Positions 8,549 to 17,005 are shown, counted from the first letter of the stretch. The stretch is 64,000 nucleotides of DNA from a bacterium (GCA_030602615.1 JAUVZM010000002.1:61427-125426), one strand, 5' to 3'. Notes: generated from the sequence alone by a model not told the origin. Translations and numbers: made by a program.

Positions 8549-8842
8549 CTAGCCGGCAGCCCCACCCGCTCGAATTTCGTCCATGATTCGCCAGTATTCG
8601 TCAAGTTGCTCTCTGCCTACCTTGGTCAGAGAGTAGGTGGTCCTGGGCATTCTCCCCTCGAAGGTTTTGCTGACGGTGATGTATCCCGCTTCTTCCAGTC
8701 GCCTGGTGTGCGCAGAGAGGTTCCCGTTGCTGAGGTCCAGCGTGGTGCGCAGGAAGTTGAAGTCGGCGCTATCTATACCCGACAGCAGCATCAGGATGCG
8801 CAGGCGGGCCGGCTGATGCACGTTAGGGTCGAGTCCGTTCAT
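8549..8842 (-). CDS. Winged-helix transcriptional regulator
   Basis: 97 residues from the ATG at 8842. The frame is open further upstream but lies inside the preceding gene. The chain is a single winged-helix domain of the MarR/HTH_34 type: R-L-R-I-L-M-L-L, a recognition helix in L-S-N-G-N-L-S-A-H-T-R-R-L-E-E-A-G-Y, then a wing with K-T-F-E-G-R-M-P-R-T-T-Y-S-L-T-K-V-G. Stop and start overlap by one base (TGATG) with the membrane protein gene before it, so the three genes from 10355 to 8549 form one operon. It probably represses this operon through the inverted repeat at 10405-10435. Confidence 0.85.
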   Translation of the reverse strand: MNGLDPNVHQPARLRILMLLSGIDSADFNFLRTTLDLSNGNLSAHTRRLEEAGYITVSKTFEGRMPRTTYSLTKVGREQLDEYWRIMDEIRAGGAAG

Positions 8843-9597
8843 CACTGCCCACCTCCGGTCGTGTCTGAGCTCTGCGCCAGTGTCCTGAGACGCCGCAGCG
8901 CGTAACGGCCGTATAGATGGGAGGTGGCCGTGGCTATAAGGCCACAGACCCCCAGGGAGACGCACATAGTCATCACTTCGTATGGGCCAGTGAGGTAGAG
9001 CGGCACGCCGACTAAGATCAGAACGGCGTGGAGTGCGTACAGCAGTGGCCACAGCAGGAAAAGCCAACTGGTCGGGGTTGCGCTACGCCCCGGACGCAGC
9101 ACGGGCTGCGCCAATACGAACACTACTAACACGCTTGACACCGGCACCCAGTAGCGCGGGGGGGTCAAACGCCAGCCCGCAAGAGTTGCGGCCAGCAAGA
9201 GTGCTCCCACCCCCAGCAGGAGGTATTTTACCCACGGCGCCTCGCGCTTCCTGGTCTCTTCTGACACCGACACGCTGCCCTCTTGGCGATAGACCCACTC
9301 ATTCCATGCCTGCTCAATGCTGCGCCCAGTGCGTCGCTGGTAAGTCCGTAGGAACCACATTCCCAGGCCCCCTAGGCCGACAGCAACCGCAATTGTGACG
9401 AGGCCAAGCACCTCGTATCCAGCCGAGATCAAGGGGACAGCGCAGAAGAGGATGCCAAACAGTATCAGAATTGGCACGACCCCAAGAACTACGGACGGCA
9501 GGGTTGGCCGGTTCCAGACGTAGCGGCGCTCCCACTTGGGGATGTCTCGCACGTCGTTGTCCTGCGTGTTTTCTGGCTCAGTCATGTTTGCTTTCAT
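8842..9597 (-). CDS. Multi-pass membrane protein, paralogue B of the winged-helix operon
   Basis: 251 residues from the ATG at 9597, whose A is shared with the TAA stop of the preceding gene (TAATG); GAAGGAGG lies upstream. About six hydrophobic segments are visible. The cytoplasmic N-terminus carries Q-D-N-D-V-R-D-I-P-K-W and the C-terminus carries Y-A-L-R-R-L-R-T-L-A; both signatures recur in the neighbouring gene, so the pair arose by duplication. No enzymatic motif is visible. Genes of this layout beside an HTH_34 regulator often belong to small membrane-stress or efflux modules, but no function can be assigned. Confidence 0.75.
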   Translation of the reverse strand: MKANMTEPENTQDNDVRDIPKWERRYVWNRPTLPSVVLGVVPILILFGILFCAVPLISAGYEVLGLVTIAVAVGLGGLGMWFLRTYQRRTGRSIEQAWNEWVYRQEGSVSVSEETRKREAPWVKYLLLGVGALLLAATLAGWRLTPPRYWVPVSSVLVVFVLAQPVLRPGRSATPTSWLFLLWPLLYALHAVLILVGVPLYLTGPYEVMTMCVSLGVCGLIATATSHLYGRYALRRLRTLAQSSDTTGGGQ

Positions 9598-10355
9598 TAT
9601 GAACGTCCTCCTTCGATAGACTGGGCTGGCGTCTCGGGGCTTGTCGCCAGTGTCCTGAGCCGCCGCAGCGCGTAACGGCTGTAGATGTGCGCGGCCAAGG
9701 CGGCTAATGCACCGTAGCCGATTACGGGGACCAACATGTTCAGCGCTTCCCACTTGCCGCCGAAATAGATGGGCGCGCCAGCTACAAGCAGGATAGCGTG
9801 GATGGCGTAGAGGGCGGGCCACAGCATCATAAAGGGACTGCCGGCACCTCGCTGGCTGATCCCCACATAGACGAAGAACGGAATTATGTACAGCGCGGAC
9901 ACTGGCTGCATGTACCGGATCGGCAGTACCCCCAGCAGACCCAGTCCCACGGAAGCGATCACGCAGAACATGAACACAAACGGGACTGCGGGCGACACTC
10001 GCGACATGTTCTCCTCGGGCGACAGCCCCGGCGACACGGCGCCTTCACTACGGTATAGGCGCTCGGTGATCCGGCGCATTATCCGAGGCCCGCCCACGAA
10101 GCTGAACCACATCCACCAGACCGCGAAGCCGCTTAGAACGAGCATGGCGGCAACCGCCAGGGCCCGGTGGCCCGTCACGTACGCCCAGGCCGTGAGGTAG
10201 GACAGGCCACCAAAGGCCGCGCACCCCACGACGAATATCGCGAAGAACACCAGCATCGGCAGCGTCCGGTTATGCGCATACCTGCGCGCCCACTTGGGGA
10301 TGTCTCGCACGTCGTTGTCCTGCTTGGTTCTTTGATTGTTAACGCCCTGGTTCAT
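9597..10355 (-). CDS. Multi-pass membrane protein, paralogue A of the winged-helix operon
   Basis: 252 residues from the ATG at 10355. AGAGGAG is placed 8 bases upstream, and the earlier GTG at 10364 overlaps this ribosome site. The N-terminus repeats the K-Q-D-N-D-V-R-D-I-P-K-W signature and the C-terminus repeats S-R-Y-A-L-R-R-L-R-T-L-A of its partner. Six or so membrane segments lie between, with a central loop of about 45 residues. It is the first gene of the operon and follows a strong promoter. The heterodimer-like pairing with paralogue B is an inference. Confidence 0.75.
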   Translation of the reverse strand: MNQGVNNQRTKQDNDVRDIPKWARRYAHNRTLPMLVFFAIFVVGCAAFGGLSYLTAWAYVTGHRALAVAAMLVLSGFAVWWMWFSFVGGPRIMRRITERLYRSEGAVSPGLSPEENMSRVSPAVPFVFMFCVIASVGLGLLGVLPIRYMQPVSALYIIPFFVYVGISQRGAGSPFMMLWPALYAIHAILLVAGAPIYFGGKWEALNMLVPVIGYGALAALAAHIYSRYALRRLRTLATSPETPAQSIEGGRS

Positions 10356-10404
10356 AGTCTTCACTCCTCTGTTGCAGTCAACATACTAGACCGTTATCGT
10401 TCTT

Positions 10405-10435
10405 ACAAACTACTTTATACCACAAATCAGTTTGT
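10405..10435. promoter_or_regulatory. Candidate operator for the winged-helix regulator
   Basis: ACAAACT (10405-10411) and AGTTTGT (10429-10435) form a perfect 7-base inverted repeat with 17 bases between them. The repeat brackets the -10 box and reaches into the spacer of the promoter that drives the operon, so a bound dimer would block RNA polymerase. Binding by the encoded regulator is inferred. Confidence 0.5.
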
Positions 10436-10442
10436 TTGTCAA
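10414..10442 (-). promoter_or_regulatory. Sigma-70 promoter of the membrane protein/winged-helix operon
   Basis: On the minus strand a perfect TTGACA (10442-10437) is followed after exactly 17 bases by TATAAA (10419-10414), about 58 bases before the ATG at 10355. This is a near-consensus housekeeping promoter. Confidence 0.7.
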
Positions 10443-10634
10443 GGCCCTGAGGAAAGTTTTTTCGGGAAGTTCTGAGTTCGCTGTGCGAGAGGGACACCCT
10501 CGGGGTCTATTGGCTGCTGTTGCCTGGCACCGGCGCTGCCTCGATAGCGCCCGCCCGCAGGCGGGTTGCAAATGGACCAGATGCCTCACTTCTGCAGCCC
10601 CGCCTCGACTTTTGACCGCTATTTGCAGCTGGAG

Positions 10635-12167
10635 CTACCAAAGATGAATAAGAGCATCCACTGGTGCGTAATCATCAGTAAGCACCGGCACATCAGAGGT
10701 GGGGATCTCTTTGAGATGAATTGCTGAGGCACGTTTGACTAAGTATGGATCTTTGACAGCTTTACCCTGCAATCCTTGAGCCTGCCCGATAAGTTGTTCT
10801 TTGGAGAAATCCTCAGCCGAATTGACCGCAACAAGCATAAGGTTCATTAATTGTTCGGAGTTAGCTGAGCCAGCCAACCAAGGGTCTAGCCAAACCGGGA
10901 ACACATAAACCCGATCAAAGACCACGCTTTCGGTCCGATAAATGGAACGAAAAATCTTATTCTTGCTTCCCTCTAAGGTTCCAATGACATTATTGACTAG
11001 AACTCCTCCTGGAGTCAGATGCTCTTTTGCCAGTTGAAAGAATTCTTTAGTTGCCAGAAAGAACGGTATGTTATCTCGATAATAAGCATCCAGGACAATC
11101 AAATCGTATTTTTGCTGTGAACGGAAGAGAAACATCCGGCCATCTTGAACATGAATCTTGAGTCGCTCTGATTCGTTGACTCCAAAATACTGCTTGGCTA
11201 TCTGGACAATAACGGGATCAACTTCTGCCACCTCAATCTGCACTTCTGGGTAATTACGGAAGAAACGCTTCGGGCCAGTACCTGAACCTAAGCCAATAAA
11301 AAGCACTTTCTTGATATCCTTCTTGAAAAGAAAGCCCAGATCAAAGTAATTGGTATAAGCAAGACCTTCACCGTAGATATCTCCCGAAGGCATTTGGCCG
11401 TGCCAGACATTATCACATTTAAGAAAACGATAACCTTTAGCGTCATAGACCCAAATATGGTGATAAGCCGAATCACGCTCCAGGAGTATCGTAACCTGTT
11501 CTGCCGAAGACGCGAGAGCCATGCTGGAGGAGCTATTTAGCACCAGGATCAGAGGAAAAAGCAAACACGCAGCCAAGGGCCTCTTAAGAGTTTTGAGGTG
11601 GAATGCAAAAGCCAGAATTGCCGTGATACACAGGCTTATAGCTAGTAGATAGAGAATTGCTCGAGTACCAAGGGCAGGTATGAGATAGAAAGCCGTACCT
11701 AGTGTTCCGACAACACTGCCTATGGTCGAAATAGCATACAACGTTCCCGCTACACCCCCTAACTCAGCTAGACTTGAGGCCGCCAGCTTGATAGCAAAAG
11801 GCGAGACAGCGCCCATCATAAGAGAGGGTAGGAAAAAGAGGCAGGTTGTGGCAATAAGAGGATTGAATCGGGGTCCGAAGTCCCGGGTGGCAATTGCCTG
11901 ACAAAGGAAAGGGAAAGCTAGTGGAATCAGAAATATGAGAAGAGCGCCTAGAAGGAGAAACACGCCAAGCAGCCACGCTCTGGGTAGCAGATCAGCTACT
12001 TTACCCCCCAAGTAATACCCTGAACTTAGGGCAGTTAGGAAAACGCCAATCAGACTTCCCCAGACAAAAATGGAGCCGCCAAAATAGGGGGCTAAGACTC
12101 TAGAGCCCACAATCTCTAGACTCATCAGAATTGCCCCAGCCATAAAGACAATTAGCCAAAGAATCAT
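10635..12167 (-). CDS. Fused membrane domain plus spermidine-synthase-like methyltransferase fold
   Basis: 510 residues. The first 215 form seven or eight membrane helices (first helix with L-I-V-F-M-A-G-A-I-L; F-F-L-P-S-L-M-M-G-A-V-S-P at about residue 115). The C-terminal half is a Rossmann domain of the spermidine synthase type: V-L-F-I-G-L-G-S-G-T-G as nucleotide loop, E-V-A-E-V-D-P-V-I-V-Q-I-A as the acidic strand end, and H-V-Q-D-G-R-M-F-L. The family is known as fused MFS/spermidine synthase; real aminopropyl transfer has rarely been shown. This gene is visibly richer in A+T than its neighbours, with many AAA, ATT and TTT codons, suggesting recent acquisition. It has no obvious operon partner. 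Confidence 0.8.
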   Translation of the reverse strand: MILWLIVFMAGAILMSLEIVGSRVLAPYFGGSIFVWGSLIGVFLTALSSGYYLGGKVADLLPRAWLLGVFLLLGALLIFLIPLAFPFLCQAIATRDFGPRFNPLIATTCLFFLPSLMMGAVSPFAIKLAASSLAELGGVAGTLYAISTIGSVVGTLGTAFYLIPALGTRAILYLLAISLCITAILAFAFHLKTLKRPLAACLLFPLILVLNSSSSMALASSAEQVTILLERDSAYHHIWVYDAKGYRFLKCDNVWHGQMPSGDIYGEGLAYTNYFDLGFLFKKDIKKVLFIGLGSGTGPKRFFRNYPEVQIEVAEVDPVIVQIAKQYFGVNESERLKIHVQDGRMFLFRSQQKYDLIVLDAYYRDNIPFFLATKEFFQLAKEHLTPGGVLVNNVIGTLEGSKNKIFRSIYRTESVVFDRVYVFPVWLDPWLAGSANSEQLMNLMLVAVNSAEDFSKEQLIGQAQGLQGKAVKDPYLVKRASAIHLKEIPTSDVPVLTDDYAPVDALIHLW

Positions 12168-12254
12168 CGGGCCACCTCCTGCGGTGCGGCAGCTGTCAGC
12201 GAAGTACAGCGCTGCTCGATTTGATACGCCAGGCGACGGTGGGCAGAAGCATCT

Positions 12255-13292
12255 TCAAAGGGCGGGCGAAACCACGAAATGCAGCTTCATCGCCATCTGC
12301 ATTGCCAGCGGCCCGCTGGCTTCCTCGCCCGCTTGCGCCGGCAGCGGCACCCCAAGGCTGACATCTATGGCAACATTGCCGCGCCCGCTGTAGAACTGGC
12401 CGGTATCCAGGTCGAAGTACATCTGGCCGTCAACGGTTTCGGTCAGCGCCATGCTCATACCTTCCGCCGCTTGGCGCTGTTGCTGGGCCGGACCCGCAGG
12501 CATGGGGAGAGCCAACTCAGCGCCTTCCAGGACGCCCTCAAAGCCTATGCGGGCAATGCGATGACCGCCGATTTCGCCCAGGCGTTCCAGAGTGTACTTG
12601 ATGGTGAATTCAGGGAGCGGATCGGCGCCCATCCCCGGTAGGGGTAGCGGCATCTGCATATCCCAACTATCACCTACCGCCACCGGGTCTTCCGGAAACC
12701 AGCCCGGAATCTCCTTCAGTAGCTTCTGGAAGTCGGCCATGTTCGCCAGCATGGGCATCTGCGGCAGGGCGCCGCCGCGGGTCAGCAGCTCCGCCAGCCC
12801 CGAAATGGCGACGAGCTTGCCCCGAGGTGATATCGTCCAACTCAGGTTTTCGAACGATGGCAGCATCTGCTGCATCGACCCTGCGGGCATCGGTATGCTT
12901 TCGCCGTCCACCTTCACAGTTCCCTTGGTAAGGTCCATAGCCATATGGAACGACCTACCCATGGCCTGCATCTGCATTGCCAGCGGCCCCATCGCCAAAC
13001 CGAGCGTCCCGTTGCCCTGTTCATCCACTGCTGTCACCGGCAGCCTGAAGCTGGCATTTGCCTCCAACTGCATCTGCAACTTACCCGGCATTTCGCCCTG
13101 CTCCGGCGCAAGGGGCAGACCTGCAATAGTCATACCCCCCGTACCTACCATCCACAAGTCATAAGCCAGTTCTTGCTGGGGCACAAACTTGTAACGGAGG
13201 AGAACGCCTTCCGCGTTCGCCGCCACCGCCGCCAGCAGTACCACCAACACCACCAGGGCTGCCGTGCTCACAACCAGTCTACTCTTGGCCAT
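12255..13292 (-). CDS. Exported protein, possibly DUF6263 family
   Basis: 345 residues with a signal peptide (hydrophobic residues 6-27, A-A-N-A-E cleavage). The mature chain starts L-L-R-Y-K-F-V-P-Q-Q-E-L-A-Y, the opening seen in exported DUF6263 proteins as remembered, and continues as a beta-rich chain with several Met- and Pro-rich loops (P-L-A-M-Q-M-Q-A-M-G). The sequence P-L-A-M-Q-M occurs twice (about residues 106 and 329). No catalytic motif is seen. The promoter at 13423-13451 serves this gene alone. Function unknown. Confidence 0.7.
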   Translation of the reverse strand: MAKSRLVVSTAALVVLVVLLAAVAANAEGVLLRYKFVPQQELAYDLWMVGTGGMTIAGLPLAPEQGEMPGKLQMQLEANASFRLPVTAVDEQGNGTLGLAMGPLAMQMQAMGRSFHMAMDLTKGTVKVDGESIPMPAGSMQQMLPSFENLSWTISPRGKLVAISGLAELLTRGGALPQMPMLANMADFQKLLKEIPGWFPEDPVAVGDSWDMQMPLPLPGMGADPLPEFTIKYTLERLGEIGGHRIARIGFEGVLEGAELALPMPAGPAQQQRQAAEGMSMALTETVDGQMYFDLDTGQFYSGRGNVAIDVSLGVPLPAQAGEEASGPLAMQMAMKLHFVVSPAL

Positions 13293-13422
13293 TTTGAATC
13301 ACCTTCCATTATGGAGTCTGTGTTATACGGACTTTGGTCCGCGCCGTGCGCGCTCCTGCCCGCGTTGACCGGCCCCACTTGCATCGGCGCTTCCCATTTC
13401 GACGAACGAACGTGGGATTACC

Positions 13423-13451
13423 TTTATACCACGTAGCCCTCCTTTCGTCAA
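13423..13451 (-). promoter_or_regulatory. Sigma-70 promoter for the exported protein at 12255
   Basis: TTGACG (13451-13446) and TATAAA (13428-13423) on the minus strand are 17 bases apart, about 130 bases upstream of the ATG at 13292. The spacing and boxes are near consensus. Confidence 0.55.
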
Positions 13452-13504
13452 GTTGCCACGGACTTCGAGTCGCTGTCAATAGCCGACTACAGCGCTGCCG
13501 CATG

Positions 13505-14566
13505 CTACCTGAAGCAGAGCCACGGAATGACGAATACCGGCGAGATGAACAGTGCCAAAAGTAGCCAACTTTCCCAGTGGGCAAGGTTAAAGGTGTAGCC
13601 GATGCCGATGCGCTTCTCCACCCAGACCGACGGGTCCTGCGGATTGAAGTACATGAAGCCAGCCACCCAGCCGCCGTGGTCGGCGGCGCGCTCCAGGCTG
13701 CCGGGGCCGGCCAACTGTCTCATCTGTGCCCGGACGCGATACATCTTTACCGCGTAGTAGGCGAGTGCGCCGAATATTGCAATCCAGTACGCCGCCATAG
13801 GCCCGACCACCGCCACGAGAATGCCGTGATCACTGCCCGTGACAACGGCTCGTAGCAACAGTGCGACCACCCCGCCGAAGAAGGCAATCATCGTGACTTT
13901 CATAGCGTAGAATAGTCCCACCATCATCCGCATGTACCTGTGGCGCAGGCCGAGGTATTCGTCGGTGGCATTGGCCGGCAGGCGCACTGCACTCTGGGCC
14001 ATGCCCATCACCAGTAGCAGGAACAGGACGAATACATACACTTGTGCCAGTAACTGGGTGCCAATGCTCACCCAGCCTATGGATGTCAGATGGCCTGAGG
14101 CGTCCACCAGCCTGGGAGGCAAACTCCCGTAGCTGAACACGAAGTAGCTCCAGGCGGCTGCAATGAGGGCCAGACATAGCCCTTCCAGCGGCCAGTTGAT
14201 GTACTGCCAGCGGCTGCGGGGCTGCAGCACGGCGGCGACCGGGTCGGCAGGGGAGATGACCTGATGGCGCCGCACCAGGCAGAATATGACGGCGATCGCT
14301 AGGAAAACTCCAAGCACGCCGGCGTCCATTATGATCACCCCCATGGTGGTCGGAGGCAGCAGCCACACGCTGGCTATTGTCACACCCATGAACAGCGTCA
14401 ATAGTAGCCAATAGATACGCAGGTAGCGCCGACCCTGCGGACCACGCATAAACTCCTCGCTGACGGGCACACCAAAGAAGGCGTCAGCGCCCTTCATGAT
14501 GGGGACGAACGCCCACGCCACTGCCACTGCCGCCCATACCGCTGTCAGCATGACTTGTCCGATCAT
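13505..14566 (-). CDS. Multi-pass membrane protein with DUF5808-like C-terminus
   Basis: 353 residues with about eight hydrophobic segments. The start (A-D-A-F-F-G-V-P-V, then R-R-Y-L-R-I-Y-W) and the C-terminal motif Y-F-N-P-Q-D-P-S-V-W-V-E-K-R-I-G-I-G-Y-T resemble the DUF1648/DUF5808 proteins that pair with YtrA-type GntR regulators. The last membrane segment follows that motif, as expected. Its ATG overlaps the regulator stop (ATGA), so both are made from one transcript. Such modules respond to cell-envelope-active compounds in some bacteria; that role is an analogy here. Confidence 0.75.
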   Translation of the reverse strand: MIGQVMLTAVWAAVAVAWAFVPIMKGADAFFGVPVSEEFMRGPQGRRYLRIYWLLLTLFMGVTIASVWLLPPTTMGVIIMDAGVLGVFLAIAVIFCLVRRHQVISPADPVAAVLQPRSRWQYINWPLEGLCLALIAAAWSYFVFSYGSLPPRLVDASGHLTSIGWVSIGTQLLAQVYVFVLFLLLVMGMAQSAVRLPANATDEYLGLRHRYMRMMVGLFYAMKVTMIAFFGGVVALLLRAVVTGSDHGILVAVVGPMAAYWIAIFGALAYYAVKMYRVRAQMRQLAGPGSLERAADHGGWVAGFMYFNPQDPSVWVEKRIGIGYTFNLAHWESWLLLALFISPVFVIPWLCFR

Positions 14567-14946
14567 GTCTTGTCACCTCGTATATTGTGTAGTTCCTCGC
14601 GCAGCAGACCGACTATCTCCCCGTCGCTCTTGCCGGCCAGAATCATCTTACTCAGGATGGGCACCAACAATTTGCGCATCCGTTCTTCGTCAAACCTGTG
14701 CTCCCTGGCGGCGGTCACCCGTGCGCCCCGGCCATGCTTGATCTCGACCAACCCCTCACCGGCCAGTTCGCGATAGGCAATGGCCACAGTGTTGAGGTTC
14801 ACGCCCAGATCAGCGGCAAGCTGACGCACTGAGGGAAGCGGATCCCCAGGTTGCAGTATGCCTGCAGCGATCAACTGCCGTAACTGATCGACTATTTGCC
14901 GGTAGATAGGTTGGTCATCAGATGGGTCGGCACTTATGAGCATCAT
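14563..14946 (-). CDS. GntR-family (YtrA-type) transcriptional regulator
   Basis: About 127 residues. Two ATGs stand in tandem (14946 and 14943) behind GGAGG; the second has the better spacing of 6 bases. Residues 10-75 form the GntR winged helix (P-I-Y-R-Q-I-V-D-Q-L-R, G-D-P-L-P-S-V-R-Q-L-A-A-D-L-G-V-N, T-V-A-I-A-Y-R-E-L). The effector part is short and helical, as in the YtrA subfamily, without FadR or HutC domains. The gene heads the operon with the DUF5808-like protein, and an inverted repeat overlaps its promoter. Confidence 0.88.
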   Translation of the reverse strand: MMLISADPSDDQPIYRQIVDQLRQLIAAGILQPGDPLPSVRQLAADLGVNLNTVAIAYRELAGEGLVEIKHGRGARVTAAREHRFDEERMRKLLVPILSKMILAGKSDGEIVGLLREELHNIRGDKT

Positions 14947-14965
14947 CAGCCTCCGATGAGATGAT

Positions 14966-14993
14966 GTGTATGCTGTAAGTATACACCATACAC
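14966..14993. promoter_or_regulatory. Candidate GntR operator
   Basis: GTGTAT (14966-14971) and ATACAC (14981-14986) form an inverted repeat with 9 bases between, and a second ATACAC stands at 14988-14993. YtrA-type regulators are known to bind GTGTA/TACAC palindromes. The site covers the -10 box and the expected start of transcription. Confidence 0.55.
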
Positions 14994-15006
14994 CAAATCT
15001 TGTCAA
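14978..15006 (-). promoter_or_regulatory. Sigma-70 promoter of the GntR operon
   Basis: A perfect TTGACA (15006-15001) and TATACT (14983-14978) on the minus strand are separated by 17 bases. The leader to the ATG would be about 25 bases. Confidence 0.7.
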
Positions 15007-15199
15007 GTGCTTTTTTGAAAATCTTTCTTAGGAGGTTTACGGCCAACGAGAGGCGTCTGTGTACTGGACACAATCTCTGCAAGCGTTTGCCCTCAGCTCA
15101 ACTGTGAAACAGTGTGTCCGTGGTGGCCAGCTCGGCTGGGCAGGGCAGGAATGGGGTCCGGTTGGTGAGTTGGCTTGAATCGTGTTAGAGGACCCGCGG

Positions 15200-16108
15200 T
15201 CACGCCCGGGGGTGGGTTTGCTCGTAGGTCTCCCGCAGGTCCTCCGGGGCCAGGTGCGTGTAGATTTCGGTGGTGCTCAGCGAGCTGTGCCCCAGCATCT
15301 CCTGAATAACCCTCAGGTCGGCGCCGCCGGCCAGCAAGTGCGTGGCGAAAGAGTGGCGGAGCGTGTGCGGGGAGACGTCTTTGGGGAGATTGGCGGTGCG
15401 GGCGGCCTCTTTGAAGATGCTCCAGAAGCGCACGCGACTCATCGCGTGGCCCCGTACGCTCAAAAACAGCGTATCCTCGCGGCTGTCCTTGACATCTTCC
15501 TGTCGGGCTGTGGCCAGATACTCATTGACCACCTCCAGTACCCGCGGTGCTACTGGCACCAACCGCTGCTTGCCACCCTTTCCCGTCACCCGCAGGATGC
15601 CTTCTTCGAAGTTCAGATCGTGGATGCTCAGATTGACCAGCTCCGAGACGCGCAGCCCGCAGGCGTACATCAGCCAGAGCATGGCGGCATTGCGCAGTCC
15701 CAGGGGCGCGCTACGATCAGGGACTTCCAGTAGCGTGCGGCACTCCTCTACAGTCAGCACCTCGGGCAGCCGCTCAGTGGATTTAGGTGGAGCTATGTTG
15801 GCGGTTGGATCCGTCTCGGTAAGCCCCTCGCGGACCAGGAAGCGGTGCATACGCCGCAAGCTGGTCAGCTTGCGAGCCACAGTGCCAGAGGAGCGATGTT
15901 GGTCACGGCGTAGGCCGCTGAGGAAATCATTGGCGTCCTCGCGCTGGGCCTGGCGGAAATCGTCGTGCCCCCGGCCATTGAGAAAGTGGGCATATTGCTC
16001 GAGGTCGCGCATATACGCGCTCACAGTGTTGTCGGCCAGCCCGCGCTCGACTACGAGATGTTCGACCAGCAAGTCAATTTGGTGGGCGAAGCCGCTCGGC
16101 AGGGTCAT
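15200..16108 (-). CDS. xerD: Tyrosine recombinase XerD/XerC
   Basis: 302 residues. The N-terminal SAM-like core-binding domain spans residues 8-95 and the catalytic domain 110-300. All active-site residues of the family can be placed: Arg in A-C-G-L-R-V-S-E-L, Lys in V-T-G-K-G-G-K-Q-R, His and Arg in S-P-H-T-L-R-H-S-F, His in L-G-H-S-S, and the nucleophile Tyr in T-T-E-I-Y-T-H-L. Length and the H-S-F-A-T-H-L-L motif fit the chromosomal dimer-resolving XerC/D group rather than a phage integrase. Its ATG overlaps the DUF4446 stop (ATGA). C versus D cannot be separated safely here. Confidence 0.88.
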   Translation of the reverse strand: MTLPSGFAHQIDLLVEHLVVERGLADNTVSAYMRDLEQYAHFLNGRGHDDFRQAQREDANDFLSGLRRDQHRSSGTVARKLTSLRRMHRFLVREGLTETDPTANIAPPKSTERLPEVLTVEECRTLLEVPDRSAPLGLRNAAMLWLMYACGLRVSELVNLSIHDLNFEEGILRVTGKGGKQRLVPVAPRVLEVVNEYLATARQEDVKDSREDTLFLSVRGHAMSRVRFWSIFKEAARTANLPKDVSPHTLRHSFATHLLAGGADLRVIQEMLGHSSLSTTEIYTHLAPEDLRETYEQTHPRA

Positions 16109-16602
16109 TTATCACCATCCGCCAGCGCCTGGGCGCGGGCCAGCGCGAGCTGCTCCTCGGGCAGCAGCTCGTGGCCGGTCTTGCCCTCGCGTATAGGTCG
16201 CAGGAATGTCCGGCAGCCCTCGGGGCTGTAAAGCGAGGTAATGATGACACCGCTATCCGAGCCGTCCAGCAAGGCCAGAGCGAAGCTTAGATTGCCGCGC
16301 ACTTGCTCATCCCGATCAAAGCGAGTCAGCCCCACTTTTTGCACGGTCGAACTGTAGCCGTCGGCGAGCTGCTGTGCCTGCTGCTCGACGGTGGTCAGGC
16401 GACGGGAGATGTCCTCGAGATGGGCGATCACCTCGCCCAGAGCATCCGGCACCGGCTTGCCCGCCATCCGGGCGGCCAGCCGGCGGGTGTCGGGGGTAAT
16501 TTCGGCCTGCCGCTGCCGCAGACGCCAGGCAACGAGAAGGGCAGCGATCGCCACCAGCAGGGCAATTACGCTGGTGCCAAGTGCTAGATAGAGCGTATTC
16601 AT
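16105..16602 (-). CDS. DUF4446 family membrane-anchored protein
   Basis: 165 residues. One N-terminal membrane helix (residues 5-27) is followed by a helical stretch (residues 55-85, coiled-coil-like) and a small beta domain with V-Q-K-V-G-L-T-R-F-D, N-L-S-F-A-L-A-L-L-D and G-V-I-I-T-S-L-Y, which are the hallmarks of DUF4446. The family is known mainly from Firmicutes and related lineages and has no assigned role. GAGGT sits 8 bases before the ATG. It overlaps xerD by four bases. Confidence 0.85.
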   Translation of the reverse strand: MNTLYLALGTSVIALLVAIAALLVAWRLRQRQAEITPDTRRLAARMAGKPVPDALGEVIAHLEDISRRLTTVEQQAQQLADGYSSTVQKVGLTRFDRDEQVRGNLSFALALLDGSDSGVIITSLYSPEGCRTFLRPIREGKTGHELLPEEQLALARAQALADGDK

Positions 16603-16632
16603 AGGTCTACACCTCGTTGGGGCACGCTGGGA

Positions 16633-16908
16633 CTATCCAAGTGTTTTGCGCACGGCCCGCCGATCGAAAGTTATCACACAACCCTCGGCCACCACTACAT
16701 CAATCTCCTCGTCGCGTATCTCCACAATAGTCCCGTAGATACCTCCGGCGGTAACGATTCTATCGCCTTTGGCGATGTGGGCCACTAACTTCTGGTGCCG
16801 ACGCTGCTGCCGGTGGAGGGGCCGGATAACAATCAGCCAAAACATAAGCAGCAGCACGCCGGCAAAGACGATCATCGGCCAGAGCGTCTGCCAGTCGATT
16901 TCAGGCAT
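16633..16908 (-). CDS. yajC: Preprotein translocase subunit YajC
   Basis: 91 residues, the usual length. A single membrane helix (residues 11-27, V-F-A-G-V-L-L-L-M-F-W-L) is followed by R-P-L-H-R-Q-Q-R-R-H-Q and a small beta domain with G-D-R-I-V-T-A-G-G-I-Y-G-T-I-V, the YajC signature. YajC associates with SecDF at the Sec translocon. No secD or secF follows; the next genes downstream are DUF4446 and xerD, an unusual arrangement. Confidence 0.9.
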   Translation of the reverse strand: MPEIDWQTLWPMIVFAGVLLLMFWLIVIRPLHRQQRRHQKLVAHIAKGDRIVTAGGIYGTIVEIRDEEIDVVVAEGCVITFDRRAVRKTLG

Positions 16909-17005
16909 CGTCAGTCTGCCCCCTGATTGGTGTCGGTCTCACCGAATTGAATAAGAGCTTATGCAGAAACACGGCGCGCATTGTTTGAGCCAAGTTTCTC
17001 ACCTC

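Noticed and set aside
10540..10580. The GC-rich CCCGCC/GGCGGG hairpin as a terminator for the gene at 10635
   Set aside because: The stem is only 6 bases with no U run on either strand.
15200..16108. The tyrosine recombinase as an integrase of a mobile element
   Set aside because: Length, motifs and coupling with DUF4446 and yajC fit a chromosomal Xer protein, and there are no phage genes nearby.
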